Source: Cladobotryum mycophilum (taxonomy: Eukaryota; Ascomycota; Sordariomycetes; Hypocreales; Hypocreaceae). From it: DNA of 64,000 nt. The stretch lies in the NCBI GenBank assembly GCA_036429605.1, contig JAVFKD010000002.1, forward strand, positions 868,001-932,000. The letters are read 5' to 3'. The notes under the pieces are model-generated. The model saw only the letters and a list, made by a program, of their open reading frames with translations. It searched no databases and was not told the DNA's origin. Below are positions 35,034-48,622 of the stretch, piece after piece. How positions within the stretch are numbered: the stretch's first letter is position 1; every line of letters begins with the position of its first letter. Made by a program: the position numbers and the translations under genes.

Positions 35034-36750
35034 TTATGCTGGAGTGACCTTGTCCCAGCCTGCCGGGCCCTCGGCCTCAAAAACTCCTCTCTTTGAAATA
35101 ACTCGGCCCAAACCTCTATGGATCTCGGCTTGGAAAGGCTCAAATGGTATCTTTTCTCCGTCAATGCTGATGTATCCATCTTCTTGATTTCGAGGTACAA
35201 GTCGATAGGCAGAAATCTTCTTGTACGCTACATTCGGGTTGTCATAAAATTCGCCCGATTCTATAGAGAGCAGGATCTTGGAGGCTGTGACAGGGGAAAT
35301 GTCGCCATCCCAGGTTACTAAATCCATACAACCGTCAGATGGTTGAGAGGCAGAGAAGAAATTGGCATCTGCCGTCATGTATGCCATCTGTGAAACCAGA
35401 GGTTAGCTTCGGTACATCGGGATATAGGGAGACTTCGCTCTCGAGTCGGTCGACTTACGTTTCCGCAGTAAAAATTGCCAATCTTGTCGGTTGAAATCAT
35501 CTCCCAATCTTCGGGCAGCTTGTCTTGCACTGATCCGTATTTTAACGCTGGCAGACCCTCAGACGCATCATCTTCCCTTCCTTCCGTGTCCAACTTTAGT
35601 AGGTTTGGATCATCGGCATATCGCTTGTACGCTTCTCGGATCTTCTCTTTATCGTCTAGCTCAACCTTGATAGCCAAATCACAAGGGTAGCATTTCCGGC
35701 GACACACTCGCAATGCTAGGCCCACCTCGAAACGGAACCCACCCATCCATCGCATGTGCTCAGTAGCCAGGTCGCTTTCGGCGATGATGCCTACTGCCTG
35801 AGACAGGAAAGACAAAATGCGCCGATCGCCCTGAGTGATTGATACAAGATCCAAGGGCATAACGACGCCCTTGATGATGGCCAATGCTGCCAACCCGGCT
35901 TGGTTGGTACCATAGAGGTTCAAGGACAGTGCGTTACCGGAACCGCAGGGAATGTGACTGACAGCAACTTTGCTCAATACCCTCGTAGCATCCGACCGTT
36001 TAGCCAGACCATTGAAGATTTCATGCGGTGTGCCATCCCCAGAACATGCCATTATAGTATCGTATTTATCGAGGTTGGCCTTCTCAACAAGCTCCGTAGC
36101 CTCTCCGCCTCTTGAAAGAATCACAATGTCCAGTTCCATTCGAGCGGCTTCAAACAAAGGTTTGACATGTTTATTCCATCGTTGTATCGCCCCTCCGGGA
36201 CCTGAATTGGGGTTGATGAGCACGTAAGCTCTCTTCTGTGGTTTCGCATCGCCGTAAGCGCAGGTGAGGAGAGTTGAAACGAAAGCCTTGGGGGATGGGC
36301 CGCCGGCCTCGACATCAGAGTATGGGAGGGGAAATGACAATTTTTCGACATCGTATGAATTCTTAGTGTTCTCTACTGCGTAATCTATTTCGATGTTGTC
36401 GCCGACGACCTCGGCCCAGAGGATGTTGTATAATGGAATCGACTGCTTGCCGGTGCTCACTGGTGGTGGGTGGATTCTGATAAGCCAATAGTCAATCGAC
36501 GGCTGGCAAAGGCAAACTCACCGGTTGTTCTGAATAATCCAGCACACGATCGCTTAATTTTCTTACCGTCCGGATCTGCCAAGCTTGTTAGATCTCTCGT
36601 GCGCCCGCACCATGGCTCTCCGCCGAATGGCGGCTTCAAAGAGCTTCAGAGAGCTTCCATACCGTTCAAAACCAGGTCATTTTCGCCAATGGTCAACATC
36701 TTCTTGCCTCCTAAGCTGAGACGCAACCCAATCGACAGTTCGTCCTCCAT
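35034..36750 (-). CDS. LCB4: Sphingoid long-chain base kinase (sphingosine kinase family)
   Basis: Four exons on the complement: 36663-36750, 36522-36575, 35459-36459 and 35034-35387, 498 residues with consistent phases. It phosphorylates dihydrosphingosine and phytosphingosine at membranes. The diacylglycerol-kinase-type catalytic domain has KRAYVLINPNSGPGGAIQRW, the ATP-site loop ACSGDGTPHEIFNGL, and IPCGSGNALSLNLYG. The C-terminal part includes ISFLSQ-like LSFLSQAVGIIAESDL, MRWMGGFRFEVG, CGNMAYMTADANFFSASQPS, DGCMDLV and PFEPFQAEIHRGLGRV. The N-terminal exon (MEDELSIGLRLSLGGKKM) is typical of fungal LCB4 leaders. Two short introns flank an 18-codon exon near the 5' end. Confidence 0.93.
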
Positions 36751-38064
36751 ATTTGCAGCGTTGTTGAGTGATGAGGAGTTGTGAATGTATTCGGTGTCCG
36801 AGGGACCCGACGGGCCAAATGGAGCAAACAGCCAAGGCCTTCAAGCTTCAAGGTATCCCGCCGCGCGGATTGAGTGCGGATTGTAAAATGAATAAATAAA
36901 AGCCGTGGATAAACAATGAATGTGAAAGCGAAAGTATATGAGAAACAAGAATTTGGAAAGAGAGAGAAATAAAAAAATAAAAAAATAACGAATGACGGTA
37001 TATGAGAGAGAGAGGCACGCGAGGAGAGCTTTGAAGGGAGGGAAAAATACATGAGACGATGAAACATGCAAGAAGCACTCAACAACGTAATCGGAGGTGG
37101 TGTGTCGCGACTCACAGTAACGTCGGCCGACCAAAAGGGCTTAGAGTCTTCAGCTAAAAGGTACAGAGCCTGACGTACCCCCGGAACGGGTAATACTTTT
37201 GCGCTAAAAAGTTCCAACTTTCCTTCCGAGTCTTGGAGAACATTGGAGAACCTTGTGCTCCACCCGTCTATCCCTGTCCGATGATTGGATGGAAAATGGA
37301 TAGCCTAAAGATATTTGTGCAGGTACTCCGTACTCCGTGCTCCGTTCAAGTGGGGAGGCTCGCCTGACATGAAAAGGAACGAATAACCAGGAACAGTCGA
37401 TATTCCTGTGATCAATTCTGCCAACTCAAAATAATGGCACTTGACTCAAACTGGGAATATGTCCAGGAACAATTTCTCCCGTTTCGTATTATGGTAGGGC
37501 CCTAATATATCAAGTACCTGTACAACCAAAGCCTCGGCTTCCTCGACCTCGACCTCAACTCAACGTTGCATTTGTAACGCCTCCACATGCATGCTTTTTG
37601 TCAACTGCTTGATCTCCCCACAAACGCCACCCCTAATTGTTCAACTGATCCAGATTCAATCAGAATTGAGACACATAAACTGCTTCAGGAACGCTTCGTT
37701 AAGCCTCGCTGGCTCAGCCACGTCACCCTTCAAAAGATATCCAAGACATAGTCGTCATCTCTCATTATCGTTGCCAGGTTTTTGCAGCTCACGTGCCTTC
37801 AACTTCTTTTTTTTTTAGTACCTATGCTATGCAGTCCTCAAACTCCTCCCACCATCCACCAGGAAATGCTCGTTCACATGACCCTTGCCCATAGACGATA
37901 TGTGATAGCTACCTATGTATACCTTGTTTCCAGCTCATCTCTTTTTTCATGACCTCGTAGACTACTTACTAAACGACCTTGAAATACCCACAGAACTTTT
38001 ATCATTTCCCCCCCCCCACAACACACACATACACTCAGTCTCCTTCAAGCTCCATATTTCATAT
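36751..38064. other. Intergenic region, LCB4 upstream / NAT1 downstream
   Basis: No supported gene. It contains a C-homopolymer of about ten at 38011-38020 and pyrimidine-rich tracts. Confidence 0.5.
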
Positions 38065-40631
38065 CTAGGCTAGTCTTGTCACCTCCGGCCATTTGGCCTG
38101 CGCTGCCTTCTTAAAGGCCTCTAGCTCCGAACTCCTCCAGCCCTTGAGTGTCTCGATGATTTCGATTGCGTCGCTAAACGTCACGCTCTCGTGATCGAGG
38201 AGACCAGCCGCTTCCTTCTCGCACTGGCTCTTCTCACTGCCTATTAACAGCTTTCCCCGAATAGTAGAAAGAATATGTCGTGGGCTGGACTTGTGCCTCG
38301 CTTCAAACTCCTCGTTGTATTTACTCAGATCCGCCGTCTCATCAACAGCCTTGAACTCGGCCTTCAAACTCTCAATCACCTTTGGTGGGAGATCCGTTGT
38401 GCCAGTGTTGAGCAAGTTTCTAAAAGCAATAACTTGCTCGTGTACCTTGGGGTTCTCAGAGTCGATGCTCAGAGCACGGTTAAGGCAGCCAAGGGCAAGG
38501 ACGTATTTGCCTATTAAAACATGTTAGGTTGCGCTGAAACCCCAGGGGAAAATCCAGTACTTACTTCGGCGTATGTAGACCTCGAAGCCGGCGATCTGGG
38601 CTTCAATACTCTTAGGACTAGCTTGCAGCATTGGTGTCAGGAACTTCATAGCGACCCCCAGAGGGTCCGTCGTGGCAGCAAGGGTAAGGCCCAGAGGGTC
38701 CTCATCCTTCTTCTTGATTTCGCCTTGAGTTCCCTTGTTAGGGTCCTGTTTGGCCTGCTTCTCTACCGCCTCCCGCTCAAGTCGCTGTAACTCCTTCTTT
38801 GCCTTCTTAACCGCCTTCTTCTTGGCCAGCGCATCTTCGTCATCCTCGTCCGCTCCGTTAACCCCGTTTGCTGAAGGTTTATCCGCCATCTTGAGATAAA
38901 TCTTGATAGCATTGAGAGCCGCTCGTGTGTAGAAGGGGTGGTCCCGAATATGATCTTCCCAGCGGACCATATCCACATAGGCTCGGATTTGTCCCTTCCG
39001 TAGTGAGAAACTATGGAAATCAAACTGATCCTCGTGCCAAACCTCAAAAATGTTGTCGACAGCATGGAAACGCTTGAGAGCAAGACCAATGTTACCTTGT
39101 CGAGCGTAGGATTCTCCATCCTCCGTCAGATACCAGATGCACTGCATGTCCAAGAGATCGGCAAAGGGTCCCCCAACAGTCTCTGCCCGAGTGAACAAGC
39201 CGACAGTCTTTAACGCTTTGTCTTCCTCATTGTTGCGTAGCTGATACTTGGCAGCTTTGCTGTTGATATAACGGTCCTTGAGGTCAAGCTTGCGAGCAGT
39301 ATTCATCATTTCCGACGCCTTTTGGAGGTCGCCCCCATGCTTTAATATTCTGGCTTTGGTCATGTGAAAGTCGACGCTCTTGGCATCCTTCTCAATCGCC
39401 TTTTCGATGTATTCCGTGGCTTTGGCGAGGTCGCGACTTAGATGATAATTGTAATGCTGTGCCAAGTAGTATAGTCCTGCGGCTTCACCCTTGTCCTTGC
39501 TAGAGGAGTCGGAATCTTGTGATTCAAGGTATTTTTGAGCCAGTTGTTCCAGTGTAACTTTCTTGAATGAGTCTGAATAGAGGTGCTTCAAGTTGGCAAA
39601 CGTAGATGGGACGCCCTTGTTCAACATCGAGGTCAAGTACTCGTCGGCAGCCGTCACGAATTCATCACCTGCAACAAAATTAGCCACCCTAGACCCCCGA
39701 GGCATTTGCATAGCACAATTCACTTACCAGTCAAGAAGTCAAGAGGAAGACGCCTCGCAGCATCACAGCGAGGGTATTTCTTGGCATATTCATCATAAAT
39801 GACTTTTCGAGCTGCAATGTTGTCGGCGGATATTTCCAAAGCTTCTTCCAACTTTTCATAATAGGCAGCGTGCTCTGTATTGCGTTCAATAAGGGCCCTG
39901 TAAGCCTTGGCAGCTTCTTCCTTCCGCCCCAGCTTCAGGAGATACTCGGCTCGGTATTCCATGACAGCTAGGCGGTCCAGATTATGCTTGGCGGCGCTTT
40001 GTAAGTGGTCCAAGGCCCGCTGGTAGTCACCTTGCTCTGCGATTAGAGAGTTCTTGTACATGATGGCTTCTGAGTGTTCAACATCAGATCGAGAGGGCGT
40101 GTTCTTTAATGTGCCTTCGTATGTGTTGAGAACATTCTCAGCTTCGGCAAGGTTACCTGACAGATGGTGAGCGATGGCCAAGGCAGTCCAACCCTGGCGC
40201 AGCTGGGGCTTCGCTTGAAGCATAGCGGTTCGACTCTGGATGTACCCTTGGTAGTCGCGCATCTGTATTTGAAGAATCGCAAGATCTCGTTGGATCTGGG
40301 CAGACCCAGGATCAAGCTTGAGCGCAAATTTGTATGCTTTGATGGCCTCTTCGAAATTCTTGTTCGCTCGGTACAAAAGCCCATATACGTGCCAGCAAAT
40401 GTGAGACTTCATATCGGCTGTCAGAGCTTCTTTGCCAAGCGCAAAAGCCTCCTCCGTCTTTCCTTGGCTGTTGAGGATCAGGGCTTTCATGGCCATGGTA
40501 TCTCCGTGTCGAGGGCTCTTTTTAAGAATGAGGTCAGCAGTCTTGAGACCGCGCTTGTATTGTTTGTCCTCATAGCTTCGTATAATGGTTCGGAACTGCG
40601 CCGCTTCCTTGGGTGCAAGAGGTTGTGGCAT
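38065..40631 (-). CDS. NAT1: NatA N-terminal acetyltransferase auxiliary subunit
   Basis: Three exons on the complement: 39728-40631, 38565-39668 and 38065-38510, 817 residues. It is the ribosome-anchoring and scaffold subunit (NAA15) of the NatA acetyltransferase with ARD1/NAA10. The protein is a TPR superhelix throughout: FRTIIRSYEDKQYKRGLKTA, HICWHVYGLLYRANKNFEEA, AMLQAKPQLRQGWTALAIAH and SDVEHSEAIMYKNSLIAEQG. A charged Lys/Glu-rich linker (AKKKAVKKAKKELQRLEREA) precedes DPLGLTLAATTDPLGVAMKF, a typical NAA15 segment. Size agrees with family members (about 830-870). Confidence 0.95.
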
Positions 40632-41462
40632 TGTAGCGGATAGGTCGATTGACCGGATGATATGAACAGGTGAAAGAAGGAAATCCTAACTCGGGTTCAA
40701 ATGAGTGGATGTACTGCGCTGAACACAGTTCAATGCCGTCAAACGGGGACCCCGCGAATGGACCACCTCTTCGGCTCGCTGGTGGTGTGATGTGATGATG
40801 TGCCCAGTAAACAGTTGCCTGCAACCTGATAACCCAATTATGAACCTCCAACTACACTGACGATAAGGAAACTCCCTGTCTCGCCTGGCAAAGTCGCGTG
40901 CCTCGTTTGTCGCCTTAGGATTGATTGATACCAGGCAAATAGAAGCTTACTTGGTGACAGAAATCAGAGCAAGTGCGCCGCCGGGGAATCCTCGGAGCTT
41001 GGGTTGTTCCAGTTTAAAGTGCGCACCCAAAACCCCACCCGATCTTATAGCGCCATGGTGGGGTTCAAAGCTTCAAGTTGCTCTCGAGAAACATATTAGC
41101 AATGCTGGGTCGATGGCTTGGTTTGCGTTTTACTTGCCTGAATAGCCACCATGTACCTACTACTACTACTGCTATTACTACTACTACGTGATTACGCAAA
41201 TTTCAGTTGTTTCTACACATATGCATCATTTTAATATCCCTTTGTCCTAGAAACCCGAGGATGTGGAAGATGTCTTTGTTAGATATTCTAGCTCGGCGCA
41301 TATTGTTACCCAAGTATTTGAGTTGAGACGGTATCATTATTCAATCTATAGTACAAGTTGTGGTATCTATCTTTATCGCTACATGTCATCTCGTCATGAT
41401 CTGATTTGTACAATATTGCTCCCACCTATAACACTTTAGGCAATCATGTTTGAAGCTTTTTA
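40632..41462. other. NAT1 upstream region
   Basis: Holds the NAT1 promoter and the 3' end of the next gene. An imperfect (CTA)n trinucleotide run lies at about 41154-41188. Confidence 0.55.
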
Positions 41463-42124
41463 TCATGATGCTGATGTCGGACTTGTTCGCTTTGAATCTT
41501 GAGCCACCTGCCATTGATCAATGGCTACTTCCCAACCTTGGCTAGACATCCCGCATCTTTTTTGAACTACTTCCCAGGTCCTCGACCTTATAATATTCTC
41601 AACGCTCCTCTCCTGTCTTACTAGCAAGGCAAGGGTCTGTGTTCGGGGCTCGCGCGGGAAGAATCGTCCAGAGTATGGGTCTAATCGCTCATCAACCACT
41701 CTTTGGCGATCTTTCTGACTCTCTAGCTCTCGAACGGCTGCCTCGGGATCGTCCGGGTCAGGGCTAGTGGCAACGAGACCGCAATAGTTGAGAACCTCTG
41801 TTCTTGCCTTCCATGACGGAAACAGCACGTTTTCCTTGAATGACTGGCATGACCTTGGATCTATCTGTTCTAAAGCTGATCTCGGAGTGCGTCGCGAGGT
41901 TGATGCTGGGTCAAAACCGGCTTCGGCAGGGGTCACGAGGGCATTGAGGTTTTGGGTGATGGAGTCGTCGATGGAGGAACGAGATAATCGCAAGAAATCT
42001 ATGCCAAATTAGTCATTCGCTTCCGGTGGGCTTTCCACGGATAATGGAATTTCGTACCGCGAAGGGTTCCGAAAGAAAAGCAGAACTGGGGCGATAATTT
42101 GGGCTGATTATGAGGCTGGTTCAT
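41463..42124 (-). CDS. Cid2/MIX23 family protein
   Basis: Two exons on the complement, 42058-42124 and 41463-41998, 200 residues. The start MNQPHNQPKLSPQFCFSFGT followed by LRDFLRLSRSSIDDSITQNL is the hallmark of caffeine-induced death protein 2 (S. pombe Cid2), related to yeast MIX23 and human CCDC58 of the mitochondrial intermembrane space. Conserved cysteines appear in FCF, SCQSF, YCG and KRCG, as in that family. The helical C-terminus has LLVRQERSVENIIRSRTWEV. The intron branch sequence CTAAT lies close to the acceptor. A possible upstream in-frame ATG adds residues with no family resemblance. Confidence 0.82.
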
Positions 42125-43902
42125 GATCCGTTGTCGCCGCTGGGAGCTCTCGCCCAAAGCTTCCGTTGCAACAGCGGTGCCTTTCCAGATTAACTCAGCC
42201 AGATTGAATACGCGCAAGCTTGGAGGCTGAGTGGAATGTGAGGATCGATGAGGCTTGTCGGGGCAAAAGTTGTCTCGAAACTATTCGTAAAATAAAGCGA
42301 GCCGCGAACCAATGATGACGTGATATGAGATGGATGGTACACACACAGACATGCAAAGTCGATGAGCTACGGATTCGCATGCCGAAGCTGTGGAACCCGG
42401 GCCGCCGGCGTTCGGGTTAACCTTCGGATGAATGTAGACCCGCCATATCTGATATCGAGTGAAGCACTTCCTCAAGCATTTTCACATGTTCTGAGAAGTA
42501 TTGTTGAGAATGAGAAAGAAAGAAAAATATATGTCTATGAAGCCTCCATGTGCTTTGACTAGGATAAGTGGTGTTAAAGGTCGAGTTCATTACGCTTATG
42601 TTTGTTGAGCAAGGGGCCGAGATGGAGATGGCAAGGGTTGTATGTGAGCATCGACAACGTTGACATGTATAGCAATAAAGCCCTGCAAAGCTTGCAATCA
42701 TCTAATAGACTTATATAGCAGATTTCTTCCGAGTTTCAATATGGATATGCCTTTTCAAAAAAGGTCTACTTGTTAATATTATTTCCATGACTCCCACATT
42801 CAAAAGTTCGTGCTACTTGAGTCAAGCTTCGAAATGGTGTGTGTGCTGGAATACAGATTTCCGTTTTCGGTGGGCTGCGGGAGCTGCAGCTGCCCCACTC
42901 ACTGACGTAACAATGGCCTGCATGAAACCGAATACGAAATCGAGCTCGAAAGACAATTTGAAACCAGCAGGTACCAGCACGGGGCGTCTTTCCTAATATT
43001 AGAAACTGCCTCCCTGTATGAAGATCTTTGGCTTTTAGGATGACGGTTTTTCCATTTGTGAGTACCTATAAGAAGATTAAAGTCTGATATTGTGCAGTTT
43101 GGTAAGAATGCCTTGTAGATGAGGTATGGTACCTTGGTAGTCTGAACAATTATAACATGGAATGGTTGCTTGGCTGTTTACAGTGCCATTTCGCAGCATG
43201 CCAATGCTACACAACATGCATGTCACCTTCGATAAAAAAACAAACGAATCCCGACGGGAACAGGTTCCAAAATAGCCACTATACTTGTCTATCACTCACT
43301 CGCTCAAAGGCAAAGCATTCATTCCTGGGGGTGTCACCCCACAAGTCAGCGATAAAGAAGAACCTTGGAAATACAAAGGATCTCCTCCCCTGGATGACGG
43401 CGGAGGCTTGTCGCGTGGTCAGAGTCGGTGACGTGCCCAGCAACAAAGCGCACGCAGCAAGCACCCTCTTAATTTGCGTGCTGGTACCTTACATGTACCC
43501 GTCCGTGTCTTTGCTCTGGGAGAGCCTAAAAGGAGGCCACCATCACCTCTCCTCCACTACCGGGGGCGCTGTCTTAGTAAAACAATACTATATCGAATGC
43601 TTCTCGCCCTTCCCTTTTTCTTTTCCAATTTCTTTCTTTGTCTGATCGCATAATACAAAAACACCGGCTTTTTTTTTTTTTTGCTTGACCTTGCTTTTCC
43701 CTAAGTGGACTCCCGCATCTCGATTCGCATATCTTTATTCCTTTGGTCGCCACTCCTTCTCTTCTCCGATTCGGCGTTCGCCTTTTCATCCTGCATATAT
43801 CCATCCTCGCGCCAGCTTCCAATCAACTAACTCGCCTCTCCTTGGAACAGCCCCTCCAAAAACAAAAAAACCTACTATACCCAATTCCCAATAGTCGCAA
43901 AC
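42125..43902. other. Divergent intergenic region, Cid2-like / KES1
   Basis: About 1.8 kb with no supported gene. The 300 bases before KES1 are strongly pyrimidine-rich (43600-43890), a usual feature of highly expressed fungal promoters and leaders. Confidence 0.5.
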
Positions 43903-45210
43903 ATGTCGTCCGCTGAAGCTCAGGCGAATAACGGGACGTGGACCGCTTTCCTCAAGGTATTTCCTGCCAGAACGAAACAGTTACTCTCTCCTGGGGACCA
44001 TGTCTAACGGCGGCTCAACCAGTCCATCGCCTCTTTCAATGGCGACCTCTCCTCCCTGACCGCCCCGCCCTTCATCCTCTCCTCCCAGTCACTCACCGAG
44101 TTCTCGTCATACTGGGCCACCCAGCCTCCTATCTTCGCTGCGCCCGCTGCCGAGACGGACCCTGCCAAGCGCGCCATGCTTGTTCTGAAGTGGTTCCTTT
44201 CCACCCTGAAGCACCAGTACGCGAGTCGCAGCGAGCAATTCGGCAACGAGAAGAAGCCCTTGAACCCTTTCCTCGGCGAGCTCTTCCTAGGCACGTTGAA
44301 CGACGAGGCCGGCAAGACAACCCTCGTCTCTGAGCAGGTCAGCCATCACCCGCCCGCGACGGCATACTGCATCCGAAACGAGAAGACGGGCGTCCAGCTC
44401 GAAGGTTACAACGCCCAAAAGGCCACATTCAAGAGCACCATCATTGTCAAGCAGATTGGTCATGCCGTTCTCACCATCCCTGTTGGGTCTGGCGACAAGA
44501 AGGAGTTGGAGCGCTACCTCATCACTCTCCCCTCTCTACACATTGAGGGCCTCATTTTTGGTGCCCCGTTCGTCGAGCTCGATGGATCCAGCTTCATCAC
44601 CAGCTCAAGCGGCTTCACTGCCAGGGTCGACTACAGCGGAAAGGGCTGGTTGTCTGGTAAGAAGAATACGGTGGTTGCCACTCTCTACCCTACGGGCAAC
44701 GATAAGGAGGTCCTCTACAACGTAACTGGACAATGGACCAAGGAATTCGAGATTTACGAGGGGCCGGCCAAGAAGAACTGCAAGTCGACACTCGTCTCCA
44801 AATACGACGCTACGGCTTCATCGCAGACAGAGCTCGAAATCGTGTCCATCGAGAAGCAATATCCCCTCGAGTCCCGTCGAGCATGGGGCAAGGTCGCCGA
44901 GGCCATTCAGAAAGGAGACATGGAGACTGTAGCAGCCGAAAAGACCAAGATCGAGCAGGCCCAGCGAAACAAGCGCACAGAAGAGCGTAACGAGGGCAAG
45001 TCCTGGGAGAGACGGTACTTCACCGCTGTCGAGGGTGAAGACGAGACGCTCGAGCGGCTAGGCGACGCCGTGGGTGTTCCCGTGGACGGTGAGAAGGACA
45101 AAACAGGTGGTCTGTGGAGATTTGACGCCGAAAAGGCTGGCAAAGCGGAAGCTCAGAAGCTGGCTGACGAGGAGGTTGCCAAGATTGAGAAGGAGCTTCT
45201 AGGCCAATAA
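43903..45210 (+). CDS. KES1: Oxysterol-binding protein, KES1/OSH4 type
   Basis: Exons 43903-43956 and 44023-45210, 413 residues. It moves sterol and PI4P between ER and Golgi membranes. It is a short OSBP with the ORD lipid-binding domain only, without PH domain or FFAT motif. The signature EQVSHHPPATAY is present, preceded by KKPLNPFLGELFLG, whose NPFLGE is the conserved ORD motif. Later landmarks are GHAVLTIP, YSGKGWLSGKKNTV and KEFEIYEGP. The C-terminal part (KTKIEQAQRNKRTEERNEGK then WERRYF) is the usual helical tail. It is convergent with FBA1. Confidence 0.95.
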
Positions 45211-45661
45211 CGAGCCAAAAAATGGGTCCAGGATAGAAGTTGGGAATACAAAAATAATAAAGAGGACAAAATGGGAGTTTCAAAATCGATTTTGCGATAG
45301 TATTAACAGTTAATTCATGTGAGATGGGTTAAGTTCAAGTTGATGGGATATTGATGACTGGTCAGGATGTATACTATATAGGGAATTCAAAGCGTTCTAA
45401 CGCGCGCAGTTTCATAAGCATTCAACTTTTTAGAGGACGCATCTTATTTTCAGGATTATATAGAGTACCAGCAGGTAGGTCAATTTTTATTTTTTTATTT
45501 TTCCTTTGGTCGACTATATCAACTCAGGGACTGTTGTTCCCAAAACAAGAATACTCAATGTTTAACCTTTGGTGCTGTCGCAATTTAATCAACTTGCTAT
45601 ATTCAGCACCCAGCAGTTGTTGATAGGTAGGCTTCCTTTTATTCCAAGCTTAGAAAAGAGT
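45211..45661. other. Convergent 3' region, KES1 / FBA1
   Basis: AT-rich 3' untranslated sequence of both genes; nothing else is seen. Confidence 0.55.
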
Positions 45662-46929
45662 TTACAATTGGTTAGCAGTGTTGAAGTCGTTGAGAGCCTC
45701 AGCAACACGCTTAGCCATGGTCTTTTCACCCTCACGGACCCAAACACGGGGCTATAATTCGTTGTTAGCAAAAGTGATTGACCCATGACGAAAATATTAG
45801 GGAGAGCTTACGTCGAAGTACTTCTTGTTGGGCTTGTCATCGCCATCGGGGTTGCCAATAGCAGTGAGGAGGTAGTCCTTCTTGGTGAGGACGTAGTCAC
45901 GAACACCCGAGAGATAGGCGAACTGCATATCGGTATCCATGTTAACCTTGACGACACCGTGGCTGATAGCTTCGATGTACTCCTGCTTGGAAGATCCAGA
46001 GCCACCGTGGAAGACGAAGAAGACGGGCTTGTCCTCGGTGGCCTTGATGGCGGTCTTGACGTGAGCCTGGTGCTTGCCAAGGAGCTCAGGGTGCAGCTTG
46101 ACGTTGCCAGGCTTGTAAACACCGTGAACGTTACCGAAACCGGCAGCGATGGAGAAGTAGGGGGAGATGGGGGAGAGAGTGTTGTAGATGTTGAGGATGT
46201 CCTCGGGCTGAGTGTAGAGAGAGTTGTTGTCAACATCCTCGTTGTTGACACCGTCCTCCTCGCCACCAGTGATACCAATTTCCATCTCGAGCCACTGCTT
46301 CAAGGGAGCAGCACGCTTGAGATACTTGGCAGTGGTCTCAATGTTCCACTCAACGGGCTCCTCAGACAGATCAATCATGTGAGAGCTGAAGAGAGGCTCG
46401 CCGTGGATCTTGAAGTAAGCCTCATCAGCATCGAGCATGCCATCGAGCCAAGGGAGGAGCTTCTTGGCGCAGTGGTCAGTGTGCAGGACAACGGGGACGC
46501 CGTAGGTGGGAGCAATGGATCGAATGTAGTGGGCACCAGCAACGGAGCCAGCAATGGAGGCACTCTGATCCTTGTTGTCCACGCCCTGTACATGGAATTA
46601 GCATCCAAAAGGTTCACGTATGACATAGCTTGAGGGCTACCTTTCCGGCGAAGTAGGCAGCACCGCCCTGGGACATCTGCAGGACGATGGGAGACTTGGC
46701 ATCGCGGGCAGCTTCAAGAGCAGCGACGGCAGTGGAGGAGGAGGTGACATTCTAGTTGAAAAGGCGATTAGCTATGCTCCAGATTCTGGAATTGATACTC
46801 CTAGAGTGTTGTCAAACGTACGATGGCGGGAATAGCGAATTGCTTCTCACGGGCGTACTGGAACAGCTTCAGGACATCATCGCCAACAATGACACCTGCC
46901 TTGCGGCTCAAAACATCGGTAGCACCCAT
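45662..46929 (-). CDS. FBA1: Fructose-bisphosphate aldolase, class II (zinc)
   Basis: Four exons on the complement: 46822-46929, 46641-46751, 45812-46585 and 45662-45751, 360 residues as in yeast Fba1. It cleaves fructose 1,6-bisphosphate in glycolysis. It starts MGATDVLSRKAGVIVGDDVL. Zinc-site and catalytic landmarks are VPVVLHTDHCAKKLLPWLDG, EMEIGITGGEEDGV, AAGFGNVHGVYKPGNVKLHP, FFVFHGGSGSSKQEY and GVVKVNMDTDMQFAY. Codon use is strongly biased toward C-ending codons, consistent with very high expression; this bias also produces a 282-codon open frame on the opposite strand, which I do not regard as a gene. Confidence 0.97.
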
Positions 46930-48622
46930 ATTTGCGGTTTTTGAGTTGTTGTGTATAAGGAGAAGAAGGTCGAAGTAGCAAAAGGGTCGTGGTTAAGGTG
47001 AAGAAAATAGCCTGTGATGATGTAGAAAAAAAGGTCCGTCAGCACACGGGAAAACTTGTTGAGCGCGATAATAAATAAAGATAGTAGGTGATAATAAATC
47101 CTTGATTGTAATGGCTACTCGTAACGCAACGCGGGGTTTTTTACTCCCAACGTGTATTAATCGAGCTATCGATACCGATCATTGGATGGAAGGAGGGGTT
47201 GCTCCGTTGACGGATGGCATGGCATGGCATGAGCTGAGCGATTGAGCTTTTTTGCTGCATTTCATCATTTCCTCTTTGGTCTCCAGCTCTTGGTTGCTCG
47301 AGCCATGATGAGCCCAAGCCGCAATAGCAGCAGCTCTGGTCAACGGGGGGAGGAGAATGTGCCGAGCACGGAGAGTAAGCAGAAAACCAGCACCTGCGAT
47401 AGGAAGGAGCCGCATATCTGCCTTGAATCATTGTATTCGGTATCATATTTTCCATTCGTCTTCCTTTCTCCTTTTTGCAATTGCTCTCATCTTGCTCGAC
47501 TCATTCACCCCCGGAGCTCAGTAGTGCTGCTGCTTGCGTTCGTTGGGAAATGCGATGGTGGGGCACCAATGCACGCTGATGCTGACGCTCGTCTCATGGA
47601 GGGGCAAGGAGGGGGTTGGGAGGGGTTGATCGACGTCACTTACAGCACGCGTTATATGTAGAGAGGACCACTTTCGGTGAGTAGTAGTGCCAGGGGTGGA
47701 AGCAGTTGAAGAAGCAAGATGTATGATATAGACAGGATTGGAATTGGGGATTTTGGAGATGGGAATGGCTTTATTTAGAATGTTTAGATGAGGAGAAGCA
47801 AGAGAGGGGAAGAAGCTCCGACGGATTAATTCGTGTGACCTCATGTTTCCTTCTCTCAATGGATCTTTGCCGAGAGCTGTTCCTTCCGTAGCCGAAGCTT
47901 CGGAACGCGCCAACGGAAACATGCGGGATGTTAACGGACGCATGGAAATGTGAGAGCAACCATAACAAGCCTCATCGTGAGAATTACCATGAAAATGTTT
48001 TAGAGTAATTCCTTCATTGGAGTGAATTATCCTGAGCGCTACATGATTATATGGTTCTTATGATTCTTAAGGAGACTGGCATTACCATAAGGTATCCCAA
48101 GACCCTATTTGGCCCGTCATGCCAAAGTCAAGATGCTACACGAAAAGAACCGGACTTTGACCATCGGAAACATGATTGATGAGGCTGCTCCTCATCTCTC
48201 CGAATTCTCCAATCTGTTGCCCCACGCAACCATCGGAAAAGGTTGTCGACCTTGTCAACATTGTACCGGACGTAAATTCGTCATCACATGTAATGAATTT
48301 TCATTACAGGGTAGTATATTGTTCAGAAGACTTGCTCGTTCATCCTGTGAAGACTTATTTGAGTTAACCATCTCCTGAAGCTTCCATTCATATTAATTGA
48401 ATTTGCATTATACACCCGCCGTTGATAGTCCGGTTCATTCCACCACCGTTACAGAGTCAACTAAAGGCTAGCATCTTCCATAGCTTCGTATATACAGGTA
48501 GTAACTTACCTAGTAAGCTATGTAAATTTATTCCAATTTATTCCAATTTATTGTACCAAGGTACCTGTACCATCACATGGCTGTACATGTATATACGCAT
48601 CGTGATTTCCGCTTTAGGCAGT
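46930..48622. other. FBA1 upstream region, boundary of the accessory segment
   Basis: About 1.7 kb without a supported gene. The gene content changes from housekeeping to accessory across this stretch. Confidence 0.5.

Noticed and set aside
45785..46633. 282-codon open frame on the strand opposite FBA1
   Set aside because: It is an antisense shadow caused by the strong codon bias of FBA1; the four-exon aldolase on the other strand is unambiguous.
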